Assembly (NCBI RefSeq): GCF_001485575.1
Contig: NZ_BCNB01000001.1
Span: forward strand, 124,001 to 188,000
Direction: 5' to 3'
Source of the DNA: Haloarcula sp. CBA1127
GTDB taxonomy: Archaea > Halobacteriota > Halobacteria > Halobacteriales > Haloarculaceae
DNA: 64,000 bases
Part shown: piece after piece, positions 1-9,320 of the stretch
How positions within the stretch are numbered: the first letter of the stretch is position 1
Layout of the letters: each line of letters opens with the position of its first letter
The notes under the pieces: model-generated
What the model was told of the DNA's origin: nothing
What the model saw: only the letters and a program-made list of their open reading frames with translations
Databases searched by the model: none
Position numbers and translations under genes: made by a program

Positions 1-882
1 AAGGACGTCTCGACGCTCTTCGAAGGCCGATACCATCTCTCTCACCGGTTCCTGTGGACCAGTAAGCGCCGCTTCGGCAGCGTACTGTGAGGGGGCGCTG
101 GCACACGCCTGCACGTACTGGTGCACCCGGAGCATCCGTTCGATTCGCTCCGAACTGGCCGCCACCCAGCCGAGCCGCCACCCTGTCATCGAGTACGTTT
201 TCGAGCACGCACTGGCCTGAATTACCCTATCGGAGCTGGCGAATTCCGCCGGAGAATGGTGTTCACCATCGAAGACGATCTTCTCGTAGACCTCATCGGA
301 GAGGCAAATGACTTCGTGTTCATCCGCTATCCGCGCGAACTCTGCCATGTCTCGCTTCGATTGCACTGCACCGGTTGGGTTTGCAGGACTGTTAACGATA
401 AACAGCGACGTGTTATCAGTGATGGCGTTCTCGACAGCAGCGGGGTCGAGGGTCAGGTCGTCTCTGAGTTCGACCCGCTTTGGCTCGCCGCCGGCGAGTA
501 GCACCAGTTGTTCATAGGCCAGAAACCCGGGGTCGGGGCAGAGCACTTCGTCACCAGGCTGGACGTGGGCTTCGATTGCGACGTGAATCGCCTCGCTTGC
601 GCCGGCAGTGGCGATGATGTTTTCGGGCGGTATGTCCTGACCGTTATCAGTTGCATAGCGGTCACTGATGGCCTCTCTGAGTTCTGGAATCCCCTTGTTG
701 GACGTATATGAATCACCCATCCCATCCTGAATCGCACTCATCGCTGCCTCCCGAGCGTGTTCTGGAGTTGGGAAATCAGGCTGACCGAGACCTAGATTTA
801 TTGCGTCTTCGCCTGCCGCTTCGAAGACTTCTCGGATGCCACTGATATCCATCTCTTCGACGCGTGCTGCGTACTGAGACAT
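1..882 (-). CDS. Class I/II PLP aminotransferase, C-terminus cut off by window edge
   Basis: Fold-type I aminotransferase of the aspartate/aromatic aminotransferase group, moving amino groups between an amino acid and a 2-oxo acid in the cytoplasm. About 294 codons are present and the frame stays open to base 1, so the C-terminal part lies outside. The N-terminus reads MSQYAARVEEMDISGI, followed by the typical INLGLGQPDFPTP segment, the ATAGASEAIH cofactor-phosphate segment, NSPANPTG, and SACSKTYSMTGWRLGW, which holds the PLP-binding lysine. The start is the only ATG before an in-frame stop just upstream. Substrate specificity cannot be read. It follows the LivK-like gene on the same strand after about 190 bases. 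Confidence 0.9.
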   Translation of the reverse strand, partial: MSQYAARVEEMDISGIREVFEAAGEDAINLGLGQPDFPTPEHAREAAMSAIQDGMGDSYTSNKGIPELREAISDRYATDNGQDIPPENIIATAGASEAIHVAIEAHVQPGDEVLCPDPGFLAYEQLVLLAGGEPKRVELRDDLTLDPAAVENAITDNTSLFIVNSPANPTGAVQSKRDMAEFARIADEHEVICLSDEVYEKIVFDGEHHSPAEFASSDRVIQASACSKTYSMTGWRLGWVAASSERIERMLRVHQYVQACASAPSQYAAEAALTGPQEPVREMVSAFEERRDVL

Positions 883-1070
883 CAGTTCATAAGTATAACA
901 GTATTTGATTATAGTCTTTGGGTTGTGCGAGAGTGACTATGACACCAGCTCTGCTAGAGAGTATGACGAATAGCCTCTCCCTGAGTGACGGCTATGGCAC
1001 AAAAGCCACCCAGTTTGCCGTATCTGCAGGGTAATCGTAATCCAGAGTGGGGAAGCCCGCAGTGTTCTCG

Positions 1071-2300
1071 TTACACTTCCACCTGCTCGATATTCTCCGT
1101 GCCGTTCTCTGTGTACCTGAAGTAATTGTACACGGCGCTGGCCAGGTCACCATTGTCGTCGAACTCGACTGGGCCCGAGACGCCCTGATAGTTGATTTCG
1201 TTTCCGTCGGCGGCCAGCGAAACGCCTTCGCCCAGGTTTTCAGGTCCGACTGCTTCGCCACCGGAGTCTGTAACCGCCCGCATCTGATCCCGGATTGCAG
1301 TCCCGTCATCTTCACCGGCCGCCGCGCGTGCCAGCATGAGGACTGCCGCAGCATCGAACGACTGCTGATTGAACGGCCCCGGTGCAGAACCATACTCGTC
1401 TTCGTACGCAGATCTGAAGTACTCGATTCCCGGCCCGGCCGACGATGGATTGGTCCCGCGGACGTTTGTCATGTCGTGGCCCACGTTCCCGGGCAAGTCA
1501 TCGGCCCTGAGTCCGTCCGGGACCAAAATATCCATGTCCGCTCGATCGAAGTTCTCGTAGAAGTTCCGGAAGATTTTGTTCCCGCTCTCGGGGTAGCCGA
1601 TGATCACGAGCGTCCCTGGGTCACCGTCAAGCGTGTTCCGCAACTGTGACGTGTAGGAAGAGCGACCCGCCGAGTATGAGACCTGGTCCAGGACCTCACC
1701 ACCGTACTCCTCCTCAAACGTCTTCGTGAATCCACTTGACAGGCCGTTCCCGTACGCATTGTTGAGAAAGAGGATAGCTGCGCTCTCCTTCTCAAGCCGT
1801 TCGGCCGCTATCTGTGCCAGCAGTGATCCCTGCAACTTGTCCGTCGGTGGCGTCCGGTACACGAAGTCGTTATCTTCCAGTGAGGAGACATCAGGCGATG
1901 TCGCCGATGGTGAGCACATCACCGCCTGATTCGGAATTGCGACGTTCTCTGCGACCTGCAGTGTCACTGATGACGCTAGTCCCCCACAAATCATCGGATA
2001 GCCACCGTTCACGAGTGCTTCTGCACCGCTCACGCCCCGACTCGGCTTGGTCTCAGTATTCTCAAACTGCGTATCGACTGAGAACCCGTTGTCCGCGTCT
2101 CGGACCTCCTTTACAGCTAGTTCTGCTGCATCCCGAATTGCGGGGCCCACTTCGGACAACCCACCCGTTACCCCCATTAGGATGCCCATGCTGATGGTGT
2201 TACCACTACTACCACCGTCTGTCGAACAGCCTGCAAGTCCGACAGCGCCTGCGGCACCAATGCTCTTCATGACAGTTCGACGGCTGACTGTATCGTGCAT
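1071..2300 (-). CDS. Branched-chain amino-acid type ABC transporter substrate-binding lipoprotein (LivK-like), orphan
   Basis: Periplasmic-binding-protein fold type I receptor of the LivK/HAAT family, expected to sit outside the membrane as a lipoprotein. The N-terminus shows a twin-arginine motif (SRRTVMKS) followed by a short hydrophobic stretch and the lipobox LAGC, then a Ser/Gly linker. The mature part starts SMGILMGVTGGLSEVGP, as in this family, and contains VNGGYPMICGG and SYSAGRSSYTSQL. I chose the ATG giving MHDTVSRRTV; an ATG five codons upstream (2315) is possible, and the longer open frame upstream lacks family similarity. No permease or ATPase genes adjoin it, so it may use the Liv system at 30919-35675 or one elsewhere. 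The ligand is unknown. Confidence 0.88.
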   Translation of the reverse strand: MHDTVSRRTVMKSIGAAGAVGLAGCSTDGGSSGNTISMGILMGVTGGLSEVGPAIRDAAELAVKEVRDADNGFSVDTQFENTETKPSRGVSGAEALVNGGYPMICGGLASSVTLQVAENVAIPNQAVMCSPSATSPDVSSLEDNDFVYRTPPTDKLQGSLLAQIAAERLEKESAAILFLNNAYGNGLSSGFTKTFEEEYGGEVLDQVSYSAGRSSYTSQLRNTLDGDPGTLVIIGYPESGNKIFRNFYENFDRADMDILVPDGLRADDLPGNVGHDMTNVRGTNPSSAGPGIEYFRSAYEDEYGSAPGPFNQQSFDAAAVLMLARAAAGEDDGTAIRDQMRAVTDSGGEAVGPENLGEGVSLAADGNEINYQGVSGPVEFDDNGDLASAVYNYFRYTENGTENIEQVEV

Positions 2301-3520
2301 CGCAACACTCCCCATGACACAATCTTTCGTGATAAACGTTATTATGAACCGTAGCGGTTCCACGCAGAGACGAAGCAAATCCGGAGAGGACCTGAGTTGG
2401 ATGCAGAAAACACTCCGGCTGCTGCGCTTACCGTACTCTACTGTCGCTGACCGCGGGCGAGCCCTATTGGACACCGACCACACCGATGTTCAGAAGACTC
2501 GCATCTGAACTGCCTGTATTTTCCCCACAGTTGCGTCCGTGCCGCCACTCGTTCGAACCATACGAACGGCGCCAGTGACAGGGCGTCGTCCGTGCCCGCT
2601 GGTCCCTACAGCGCACTCTTGCCCCTCATAGGCACAGCTATCCGAGATGCGGATGCCCATTCGAGCGTCACATCGATCGCCAGTGCTGGACCGCCGACAC
2701 CGAGTGTGAGGCGGACGATTCTTGAACCGGGAGACAGCCTCAGATCCGGAGTTCCGTTGTCACCTCCGCCCAGGCAGGCGGCCGCTTAGACCCCGCTAAT
2801 ATATAAACTAATTGTAGAGTTAGGTGGTTCGAATTATTAGAACGGTAGACTGGCGGCGCCCACTCGGACCGTTCCTGCGTAGTTCGATCGCGGAATGCCA
2901 CCTGTCATTGACTCCCCCGAAACCCTCACTGTAATTGCAACGTTGAAGAATAGAGAGTTCTACCACAGATAGACCCTATTCGTAACGGTATATGCTAGAA
3001 AACTGTGGTTATTTCACAAAGTTGTTCTGTAGGCACAGCTGCTGTTACAGTCATATGATTGTAACACTATCTCAGCCCCACGACCGATATCTGTTACAGC
3101 AGTAACGATGTAATCCATCATCGACTGTATCCGAACTTGCGAAATGTAGCCTTACCGCCCAGAAGACGAGAAGGCGTCCAGAGTGTCTATAATGGGCATA
3201 TAGACAAAATATTGTAGTAATACTACCATAGAATTATAGCTGCAGTTCTGGAATATATTTTGTCCCAACTATTAGAACGCTTTTCGTGTGGAACACCACA
3301 GAACACGGACAGTAGAGCGATTGAAGAGAGTGGAAACAGGCACTGTAGCATAATCGACTTACTTGAACGCCACAGCAAGACAGTTGGGTTCACAGGGCTC
3401 CGAGTATCCGCTTATTCAATCGTGACTGCTGCAACGTTGCACCCCAAACTCTATATCTTGGGAGTTACCCACAGTGGGACGTAACGCGACAATCGATAAT
3501 GACACCCAAATTCACTACCC
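2301..3520. other. Gene-poor interval of about 1.2 kb
   Basis: No convincing gene was found between the LivK-like start and the TPP enzyme. The left half is GC-rich and holds one possible coding relic on the minus strand (2606-2785). The right half, from about 2800, is AT-rich with many short stops in all frames. A 74-codon plus-strand frame at 3260-3484 has neither haloarchaeal codon bias nor recognisable motifs. No tRNA, hairpin terminator or insertion-sequence end was recognised. Confidence 0.5.
2606..2785 (-). pseudogene. Possible coding relic, family unknown
   Basis: A 59-residue minus-strand frame without a start codon runs from just after a stop to another stop. It reads AAACLGGGDNGTPDLRLSPG, then RIVRLTLGVGGPALAIDVTL. 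The alternating hydrophobic, beta-strand-like pattern and GC-rich wobble positions look like real coding sequence rather than random DNA. I cannot name the family. It could be the tail of a small secreted protein whose front has decayed, because the sequence upstream on that strand carries stops. It could equally be chance. Confidence 0.25.
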
Positions 3521-5224
3521 ATGACTGAAACAGGAAAGCGCCTTGTCGAAGAACTGGACGAACAAGGCGTCGAGTACGTTTTCGGATATCCCGGTGGTCG
3601 TGCCATCGAGATCCTTGACCACGTCCCGGATGCTGACGTCGAGATGGTCCGACCACGCGATGAGCGTGAAGCCAGCGTCATGGCCGAAATGCACGGGCGA
3701 CTCACCGGCAACCCCGGAGTCCTCGCGGGGCAAGGCCCCTGGATCGGCAGCCTCGGCGCAATCGGCCAGATGGAGGGCAAGCTCGCTTCGTCACCGATGG
3801 TCGTTATTACCGAGGCCAGCGAGCGTGGCGACTATTCCACGCTCGCGCCGTACCAGCAGGCTCGCGGTGACTACGGGGGATTGGACCTTCCGTCTGCGCT
3901 CGATGCTTACACCAAGGAAAACTGGTTCCCGCGCTCACCAACGGAGACAGTACGAAGCCTCCAGCTCGCGTTCAAACACGCGACTGCTGGCCGGCCGGGG
4001 CCAACGGCAATCATCCTCGACGGCGACGCCGTCACCGAGGAGATGCCCGAAGATCCGATCCCGCCGGTCTGGGACGGCCACGATCAGGTACAAAACTGGG
4101 AATCGCGACCGGCCCGCGAGGATGTCAAGACAGCGATTACAGCGCTGAGCAAGGCTGACCGGCCGGTTATCATCGCCGGCAACGGCGTTCACGCCGCCGA
4201 CGCCTACGACCAGCTCGAAACTGTCGCGGAGGCGACTGATGCCGTCGTCACGACCTCCTATCTGGGCAAGTCGACGTTCCCCGAAACCCACGAGCTGGCT
4301 GCGGGTGTTATTGGCTCCTTCGGTCACGAGGGTGCAAATCAGGTTGTCAGTGAAGCGGACGTACTCATAGTCGTGGGCTGTCGCATGAACCCAATGGACA
4401 CGAACTGGCAGTCCCCGGAGTTCATCCGGCCTGACGAACAGACCATCATCCACGCAGATATCGACACACGCAACGCCGGCTGGGTCTACCCCGCAGATGT
4501 GGCACTCATCGGTGATGCGGCACACAGTCTCGATGACCTGGCGGCGAAGCTCCCCGAGAGCGCTGGCAACGACTGGGCACGTGACCGTGCGGCCGCAGCG
4601 CAGGAGTCATTCTATGCTCCCAAATGCGAGTCGGATGCGTCGCCGATCAAGCCACAGCGTGCAGTCAAAGAAATCGAGGCTGTCGTTGATGCGGAAACGA
4701 TTGTAACCGCCGACTCCGGGAACAACCGGTTCTGGTTGCTGAACTACCTTCAGACACCGGGCACCGGGACCTACTACGGGAGTGGTGGCGTCGGCGCGAT
4801 GGGGTGGGCAACACCGGCCGCGGTGTCAGCCGCTATCACGACGGAGAAAGATATCATCGCTGTCGCCGGCGATGGTGGCTTCACGATGACGATGACTAGC
4901 GTGGAGACAGCCGTCGAGAACGGCGTCGCGCCCACGTTCGTCGTCCTCAACGACACCAGCCTGGGGATGGTTCGTCAGATGCAACACGAGGAGGGCGACA
5001 TCGCTGGCGTCGAGTTCCACGACACCGACTTCGTGAAAGCAGCCGAGGCGTTCGGCGCTGAAGCGACGCGGGCAGTGACGCCTGCTGAACTCGCGGCGGC
5101 ACTTGAAGAAGGAACCAGCGCCGATGTCCCCTTCGTTATCGACGTTCGCATCGACCGTGACGAAGAGATGGTCGAGTCCCTCCAGTCGTCGTTCTACAAA
5201 GAAGTCGGCGGGCTCCACGAATGA
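3521..5224 (+). CDS. Thiamine-pyrophosphate-dependent enzyme, acetolactate synthase large-subunit / benzoylformate decarboxylase superfamily
   Basis: A 567-residue three-domain TPP enzyme (N-terminal pyrimidine-binding, central and C-terminal pyrophosphate-binding domains). The cofactor-activating glutamate is in the RPRDEREAS segment (about Glu48). The pyrophosphate motif begins at GDGG (about 450-453) and closes at VVLNDTSLGM, about 25 residues on. The size fits acetolactate synthases, but no regulatory subunit gene follows and the next genes are catabolic. A carboligase or decarboxylase acting on a 2-oxo acid is therefore as likely as branched-chain amino-acid synthesis. It is the first gene of a co-oriented run and lies 61 bases before the epimerase-like gene. 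Confidence 0.85.
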   Translation: MTETGKRLVEELDEQGVEYVFGYPGGRAIEILDHVPDADVEMVRPRDEREASVMAEMHGRLTGNPGVLAGQGPWIGSLGAIGQMEGKLASSPMVVITEASERGDYSTLAPYQQARGDYGGLDLPSALDAYTKENWFPRSPTETVRSLQLAFKHATAGRPGPTAIILDGDAVTEEMPEDPIPPVWDGHDQVQNWESRPAREDVKTAITALSKADRPVIIAGNGVHAADAYDQLETVAEATDAVVTTSYLGKSTFPETHELAAGVIGSFGHEGANQVVSEADVLIVVGCRMNPMDTNWQSPEFIRPDEQTIIHADIDTRNAGWVYPADVALIGDAAHSLDDLAAKLPESAGNDWARDRAAAAQESFYAPKCESDASPIKPQRAVKEIEAVVDAETIVTADSGNNRFWLLNYLQTPGTGTYYGSGGVGAMGWATPAAVSAAITTEKDIIAVAGDGGFTMTMTSVETAVENGVAPTFVVLNDTSLGMVRQMQHEEGDIAGVEFHDTDFVKAAEAFGAEATRAVTPAELAAALEEGTSADVPFVIDVRIDRDEEMVESLQSSFYKEVGGLHE

Positions 5225-5285
5225 GGTCCCAGACACGGTTTAGCAAAGAATATAAATCAACTACGCAACACACATTGATATACCA

Positions 5286-6248
5286 ATGACAGATACGACA
5301 GTACTCGTCACTGGCGGAACCGGCTTCCTCGGCTCGTATGTCGTCGAGGATCTCATCGAACACGGGCACGACGTCGTTGCCTACGACCTCTCGACGGACG
5401 ACCACATCCTCTCGAAGTTGGGTGTCGCCGACGATGTGACCATCCGGCGCGGTGATGTCTCCGAGGCGACGGACGTGATTCGTGCTGTCAAGGAGACGGG
5501 GACGACCCATATCGTTCACCTTGCGGCACTGCTGACGAACACAGCACGGGACAACCCGCGGGCTGGCCTCGATGTCAATATCAAGGGGACGAACAACGTC
5601 TTTGAGGCCGCACGCACTCTCGACGACCAGATCGAGCGCGTCACCTGGGCCTCCAGCGCGGCGGTGTACGCGCCGCCACACAACTACGCCGCCGAGTATG
5701 TCGACGAGGACGAACTGGTCTATCCTGATACGCTCTACGGCGCGACCAAGGAGTACAACGAACATCAGGCCCGTGTCTATCACGAGGATTACGGGGTCGA
5801 CCACGTTGGACTCCGTCCAACTGTGGCGTACGGCCCCTACCGCGAAACCGGTGGGTCGGCGTTTCTCGCAAACATCATCGAGAAACCAGCACTCGGCGAA
5901 CCGTTTAGCGTCGAATACGGCGACCAGGTGATCGACTGGCAACACGCACGCGATATCGCACAGGCGTTCCGGAAGGCAACGTTTGTCGACGAAGACGACC
6001 TCAGCCAGCGCATCTACAACGTCCGCGGCGTCCTCGCGACAATCCGTGAAGCCGCCAACGCTGTCCGAGAAATCGTCCCGGATGCCGACCTTGCGGTCTC
6101 TGATGAGGGCGAACTCCCCTGGACCCAGAACCTCGATATGACCGCCGCACAGGAGGACCTCGGCTACGAGGTCGAGTACGACCTCGAATCCGGGTTCCGG
6201 TCCTACATCAACACGCTCCGGGAAGAGAACGGGCTCGACTCGCTCTGA
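5286..6248 (+). CDS. NAD(P)-dependent epimerase/dehydratase (extended SDR)
   Basis: A 320-residue extended short-chain dehydrogenase. The N-terminal nucleotide-binding glycine motif is TGGTGFLGSY (about 9-18), with an acidic residue ending the second strand (AYDLSTDD), which favours NAD. The active-site pair is YGATK (Tyr-x-x-x-Lys), with the upstream serine in WASSAAVY and a GLRPTVAYGP substrate loop. Members of this group act on nucleotide sugars, or reduce or isomerise hydroxyacids and lactones. The substrate cannot be read from sequence. A TATA-like AAGAATATAAATC lies about 30 bases ahead of the start, so it may have its own promoter. Confidence 0.87.
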   Translation: MTDTTVLVTGGTGFLGSYVVEDLIEHGHDVVAYDLSTDDHILSKLGVADDVTIRRGDVSEATDVIRAVKETGTTHIVHLAALLTNTARDNPRAGLDVNIKGTNNVFEAARTLDDQIERVTWASSAAVYAPPHNYAAEYVDEDELVYPDTLYGATKEYNEHQARVYHEDYGVDHVGLRPTVAYGPYRETGGSAFLANIIEKPALGEPFSVEYGDQVIDWQHARDIAQAFRKATFVDEDDLSQRIYNVRGVLATIREAANAVREIVPDADLAVSDEGELPWTQNLDMTAAQEDLGYEVEYDLESGFRSYINTLREENGLDSL

Positions 6249-6361
6249 TACATCGGGTCCGCCGTCGCTGTGTGACGTGCGTACGGTGAGAGTCGCGTCT
6301 GTCTCGTCTCGGCCAGAGTGAACCCAGTGTTTGATTAGGGACCTGCCTGTACGCATAGGTG

Positions 6362-7630
6362 ATGTACGAGCGCGACTTCATGGAAGGAACGCGTGGCACC
6401 ATGGCCGTCGACTGGGAAGAACGGATCGACGTCAAGCGGATGCGACGCGAGCGCAAAGACCGAGCCCTCGACCGATTGCAGGACTCCGAACTGGGGTCGA
6501 TGTTGCTGATCAATGACCCGAATGTCCGGTATGTCACTGGGCTGGCCATGACCGGCGGGAGTGGGGCAGACCACTACACGCTCCTGACGGAAGACGGCGA
6601 CGTGGTCCACTGGGACACTGCGGATCACGCATCAAACCAGCGGTTCAACTGTCCCTGGCTCGACGACATCCGGTATGCCTGTCCAGGACTCGGCAATGTT
6701 CCTCGGGCGTCAGGCAGCGCTTCTGCACGCGACTGGCTCAAGGACAAGATGGCGGAGACGGTGTACACGGCCATGGAGGAGTACGGTGTCGACCGGGAGC
6801 CGATGGGCATCGACGTGGGGAACGGGACGCTTATTGAGAAGTTCGAAGACCGCGGCGTCGATGTCGACACCAGCGCGGCGACTGATATCATGCTCGACGC
6901 GCGGAAGACCAAAACCCGTGACGAGATAGAGTGTCTGCGACAGGTCGCTGCCATCTGTGAGGCAGGCTTTCAGAAGATTACGGAGAGTGCCAAGCCAGGC
7001 AAGCGCGAGTCTGAAGTGTGGGGCGATGCAGTCGGCGAGCTCTGGGGGCACGGCGCAATGGCCCAGGGTGGCTACGTGACTTCCGGCCCAAACACCTGGC
7101 CGAAGCATCAGGCGAACACGACCGATCGAATGATTCGGCCGAACGACCTCGTCTACGCGGATTTCTACAACATCGGCTATCTGGGCTATCGCTCCTGTTA
7201 CTACCGGACGTTCAGCATGGGTGAGCCGACACAGGCGCAGAAAGATGCCTACGAAAAAGCTCGTGACGACCTCTATGACGTCCTCGAACGGATCGAGCCG
7301 GGGGCCACGACCGACGAGATCTGCAAGGGCTTCCCCGACAGAGACGGCGAGCATATGGACTGGTACGACGCCGACGAGTTCTGGCAGATGACAACCAACC
7401 ACTGGGCGCATGGGCTGGGGCTGCAGCTCTACGAAACGCCGCTCATCTGGCGCGGACTCTCACCGGATCACCCGATCGAAATCGAGGAGGGTATGACGAT
7501 GGCTGTCGAGACGATGCAACCCGCAGAGCGCCAGGGCGTCCGCGTCGAAGAGATGGTCGTTGTCCGCAAGAACGGCGTTGAGATCCTCAGCGAATGGCCC
7601 GTGTCGGAGATTACGCGGATAGACTACTGA
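6362..7630 (+). CDS. M24-fold (creatinase/prolidase-like) hydrolase with incomplete metal site
   Basis: About 422 residues with an N-terminal creatinase-type domain (LLINDPNVRYVTGLAM) and a C-terminal pita-bread domain. In M24 metallopeptidases five residues bind two metals. Here the first Asp (YADFYN, Asp267), the HGLGLQ histidine (His350) and the last two Glu (AVETM and VRVEEMV) are present. The second Asp is replaced by Cys279 (RSCYYRTF) and the later His of the HE pair by Tyr357 (LYETP). That pattern resembles members such as creatinase that cleave C-N bonds without metals, so amidinohydrolase- or ectoine-hydrolase-like chemistry is more likely than peptidase activity. Starts at 6359 (GTG) or further in (6401) are alternatives. 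Confidence 0.85.
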   Translation: MYERDFMEGTRGTMAVDWEERIDVKRMRRERKDRALDRLQDSELGSMLLINDPNVRYVTGLAMTGGSGADHYTLLTEDGDVVHWDTADHASNQRFNCPWLDDIRYACPGLGNVPRASGSASARDWLKDKMAETVYTAMEEYGVDREPMGIDVGNGTLIEKFEDRGVDVDTSAATDIMLDARKTKTRDEIECLRQVAAICEAGFQKITESAKPGKRESEVWGDAVGELWGHGAMAQGGYVTSGPNTWPKHQANTTDRMIRPNDLVYADFYNIGYLGYRSCYYRTFSMGEPTQAQKDAYEKARDDLYDVLERIEPGATTDEICKGFPDRDGEHMDWYDADEFWQMTTNHWAHGLGLQLYETPLIWRGLSPDHPIEIEEGMTMAVETMQPAERQGVRVEEMVVVRKNGVEILSEWPVSEITRIDY

Positions 7631-7716
7631 CTGGCAGGCATCTTGGCCGATTTCACGCATTGTCTGGTCGCTGGCGTGCCACTACCGTTAAGTCGGTCGC
7701 GCCGTAACGGAAATTT

Positions 7717-8721
7717 ATGCAACTGGGAACAGGCCTGTTTACCTGTCAGCAGCGCCCGGACGATGACCGCGAAACCAGCGAGATTTACGACGAAATGCTC
7801 GAACTGGGGGAAGTTATCGACAACGCGGGTCTCGATAGCGCCTGGGTCTCAGAGCATCACTTCCTTGACGACGACTATCTGTCGGGCGTCACACCGGCAC
7901 TCGGGGCGTTAGCTGCAGTCACTGACAACATCGAAATCGGGTCCTGTATCGCGCTCGCACCGCTGTATGATTCAATCCGGCTCGCTGAGGATATCGCAAC
8001 CGTGGACCAGATTGCCGGTGGCCGAACGACGCTCGGGATGGCAATCGGGTCCAACGTCTCAGAGTTTGACGCCTTCGGGATTCCCGACGACGAACGGGCT
8101 GAACGGCTAGCCGATACGGTCGATACGCTTCGCGGTGCTTGGTCTGACGGACCGCTTGACTACGAGCCGGAATTCCACGACATCTCGTCGGACGTCACTG
8201 TGACACCGAAACCTGCACACGACGTTCCTCTCATGCTTGGTGGGGCGTCGCGACCTGCTGTCCGGCGGGCCGCCCGGACCGCTGACGCATGGTGTGCCCC
8301 GTCGTCGCTGTCAGTCGATGGCGTCCGGAAGCGCGTCGAAGACATCCGAAGCGTCCGTGACGACGAGGATATCGAGGGCGACTTTCAGGTGTACGTTCTC
8401 CAGCACGGGTTCGTCGGTGACTCCCGCGAGGACGCATGGGCGCAGATGCGAGACGGCTACCTCTACATCCAGCGCCGGTACGAGGAGATATTCTCCGGCG
8501 AGACGGTTGCAGAACTCGACGAGGAACGCACGCAGGAACTCAAAGAACAGGCTATCTTCGGGACACCCGACCAGGTCACGGAGGAACTTGAATCGTACCG
8601 CGAGGCACTGGGCGACGACATTCACTTCATCTTCCGGACGTACCACCCCGGAACCGGAACGCAGGAGATGGCCGAGTGTATCCGACGCCTCGGAGAAGAG
8701 GTGCAGCCGCAGGTCAGCTAG
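7717..8721 (+). CDS. Luciferase-like (LLM class) flavin- or F420-dependent oxidoreductase
   Basis: A 334-residue TIM-barrel enzyme of the bacterial-luciferase superfamily. Typical elements are the N-terminal strand MQLGTGLFTCQQ, SAWVSEHHFLDDDY (family histidine pair), GSCIALAPLYDSIRLAEDIA, and DQIAGGRTTLGMAIG. Members use reduced FMN for monooxygenation or F420 for hydride transfer. An F420H2:NADP oxidoreductase gene lies about 2.7 kb away, so F420 use is worth considering, but sequence alone does not decide. The gene lies 86 bases after the M24-like gene on the same strand, consistent with one catabolic set. Confidence 0.88.
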   Translation: MQLGTGLFTCQQRPDDDRETSEIYDEMLELGEVIDNAGLDSAWVSEHHFLDDDYLSGVTPALGALAAVTDNIEIGSCIALAPLYDSIRLAEDIATVDQIAGGRTTLGMAIGSNVSEFDAFGIPDDERAERLADTVDTLRGAWSDGPLDYEPEFHDISSDVTVTPKPAHDVPLMLGGASRPAVRRAARTADAWCAPSSLSVDGVRKRVEDIRSVRDDEDIEGDFQVYVLQHGFVGDSREDAWAQMRDGYLYIQRRYEEIFSGETVAELDEERTQELKEQAIFGTPDQVTEELESYREALGDDIHFIFRTYHPGTGTQEMAECIRRLGEEVQPQVS

Positions 8722-8877
8722 GGCTGGCAGCCATGCGGGTAACTGGTGGCCGTCAGATACCGTCTGACCCGGAGAGGCTGAGACACCACGAGCGCCAGTG
8801 ACTCCCTGCGTGTCGACCGTGTGCTCCGGGTCCCTGTGAACACCAATACTTATTTCCCCAGGTGAAGAACCGAATTG

Positions 8878-9267
8878 ATGAGTATGGACATCGAAGCATT
8901 CTTCGAGAACATGCCGTTTGCCGACCTGCTCGATATCGAGATGACCACTGTCGATAACGGGCACGCCGAAGGCCATATCGAAATGCGCGAAGAACTGTCG
9001 TGGAACGAAGAGCAGATAATGGCCCACGGCGGCGTTACGTTCACGCTCGCTGATACCGTTGGTGGGGCCGCTCTCGTGTCTCTCGTCGACCAGCCGGTGC
9101 CGACCATCGATATGCGAATCGATTACCTCGAAGCCGGGACAGGGGACCTTCGAGCGGAAGCGGACGTGGTTCGCCACGGTGGTGATGTTGGCGTCGTCAG
9201 TGTCGAAGTGTACGCCGAAGACGGTACACAGGTCGCGGATGCACGCGGCGTCTACAAGACAGGGTAG
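8878..9267 (+). CDS. PaaI/YdiI-type hotdog acyl-CoA thioesterase
   Basis: A single hotdog-fold domain of about 129 residues, probably tetrameric and cytoplasmic, hydrolysing an acyl- or aroyl-CoA. The helix motif MAHGGVTFTLADTVGGAAL is the family signature (HGG plus the downstream Asp), followed by TIDMRIDYLEAG. An ATG at 8878 (MSMDIEAFF) was chosen over the TTG just before it. It is followed after 53 bases by an acyl-CoA synthetase, so the pair may form and cleave related thioesters. A second, separate PaaI-type gene occurs at 50029-50424. Confidence 0.85.
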   Translation: MSMDIEAFFENMPFADLLDIEMTTVDNGHAEGHIEMREELSWNEEQIMAHGGVTFTLADTVGGAALVSLVDQPVPTIDMRIDYLEAGTGDLRAEADVVRHGGDVGVVSVEVYAEDGTQVADARGVYKTG

Positions 9268-9320
9268 CTCGACTGCAGCAACTGAACAGCTTCTGGACAT
9301 CGTCACACCCACTAATCCCA

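Noticed and set aside
2826..2836. GGTTCGAATT resembling a tRNA T-loop
   Set aside because: No acceptor, anticodon or D-arm could be folded around it.
3260..3484. A 74-codon plus-strand frame upstream of the TPP enzyme
   Set aside because: It lies in AT-rich DNA, lacks haloarchaeal codon bias and acidic composition, and has no recognisable motif.
5136..6356. A 406-codon minus-strand open frame opposite the epimerase gene
   Set aside because: It mirrors a well-supported SDR gene; GC-rich haloarchaeal genes routinely leave antisense frames open, and it shows no domain motifs.
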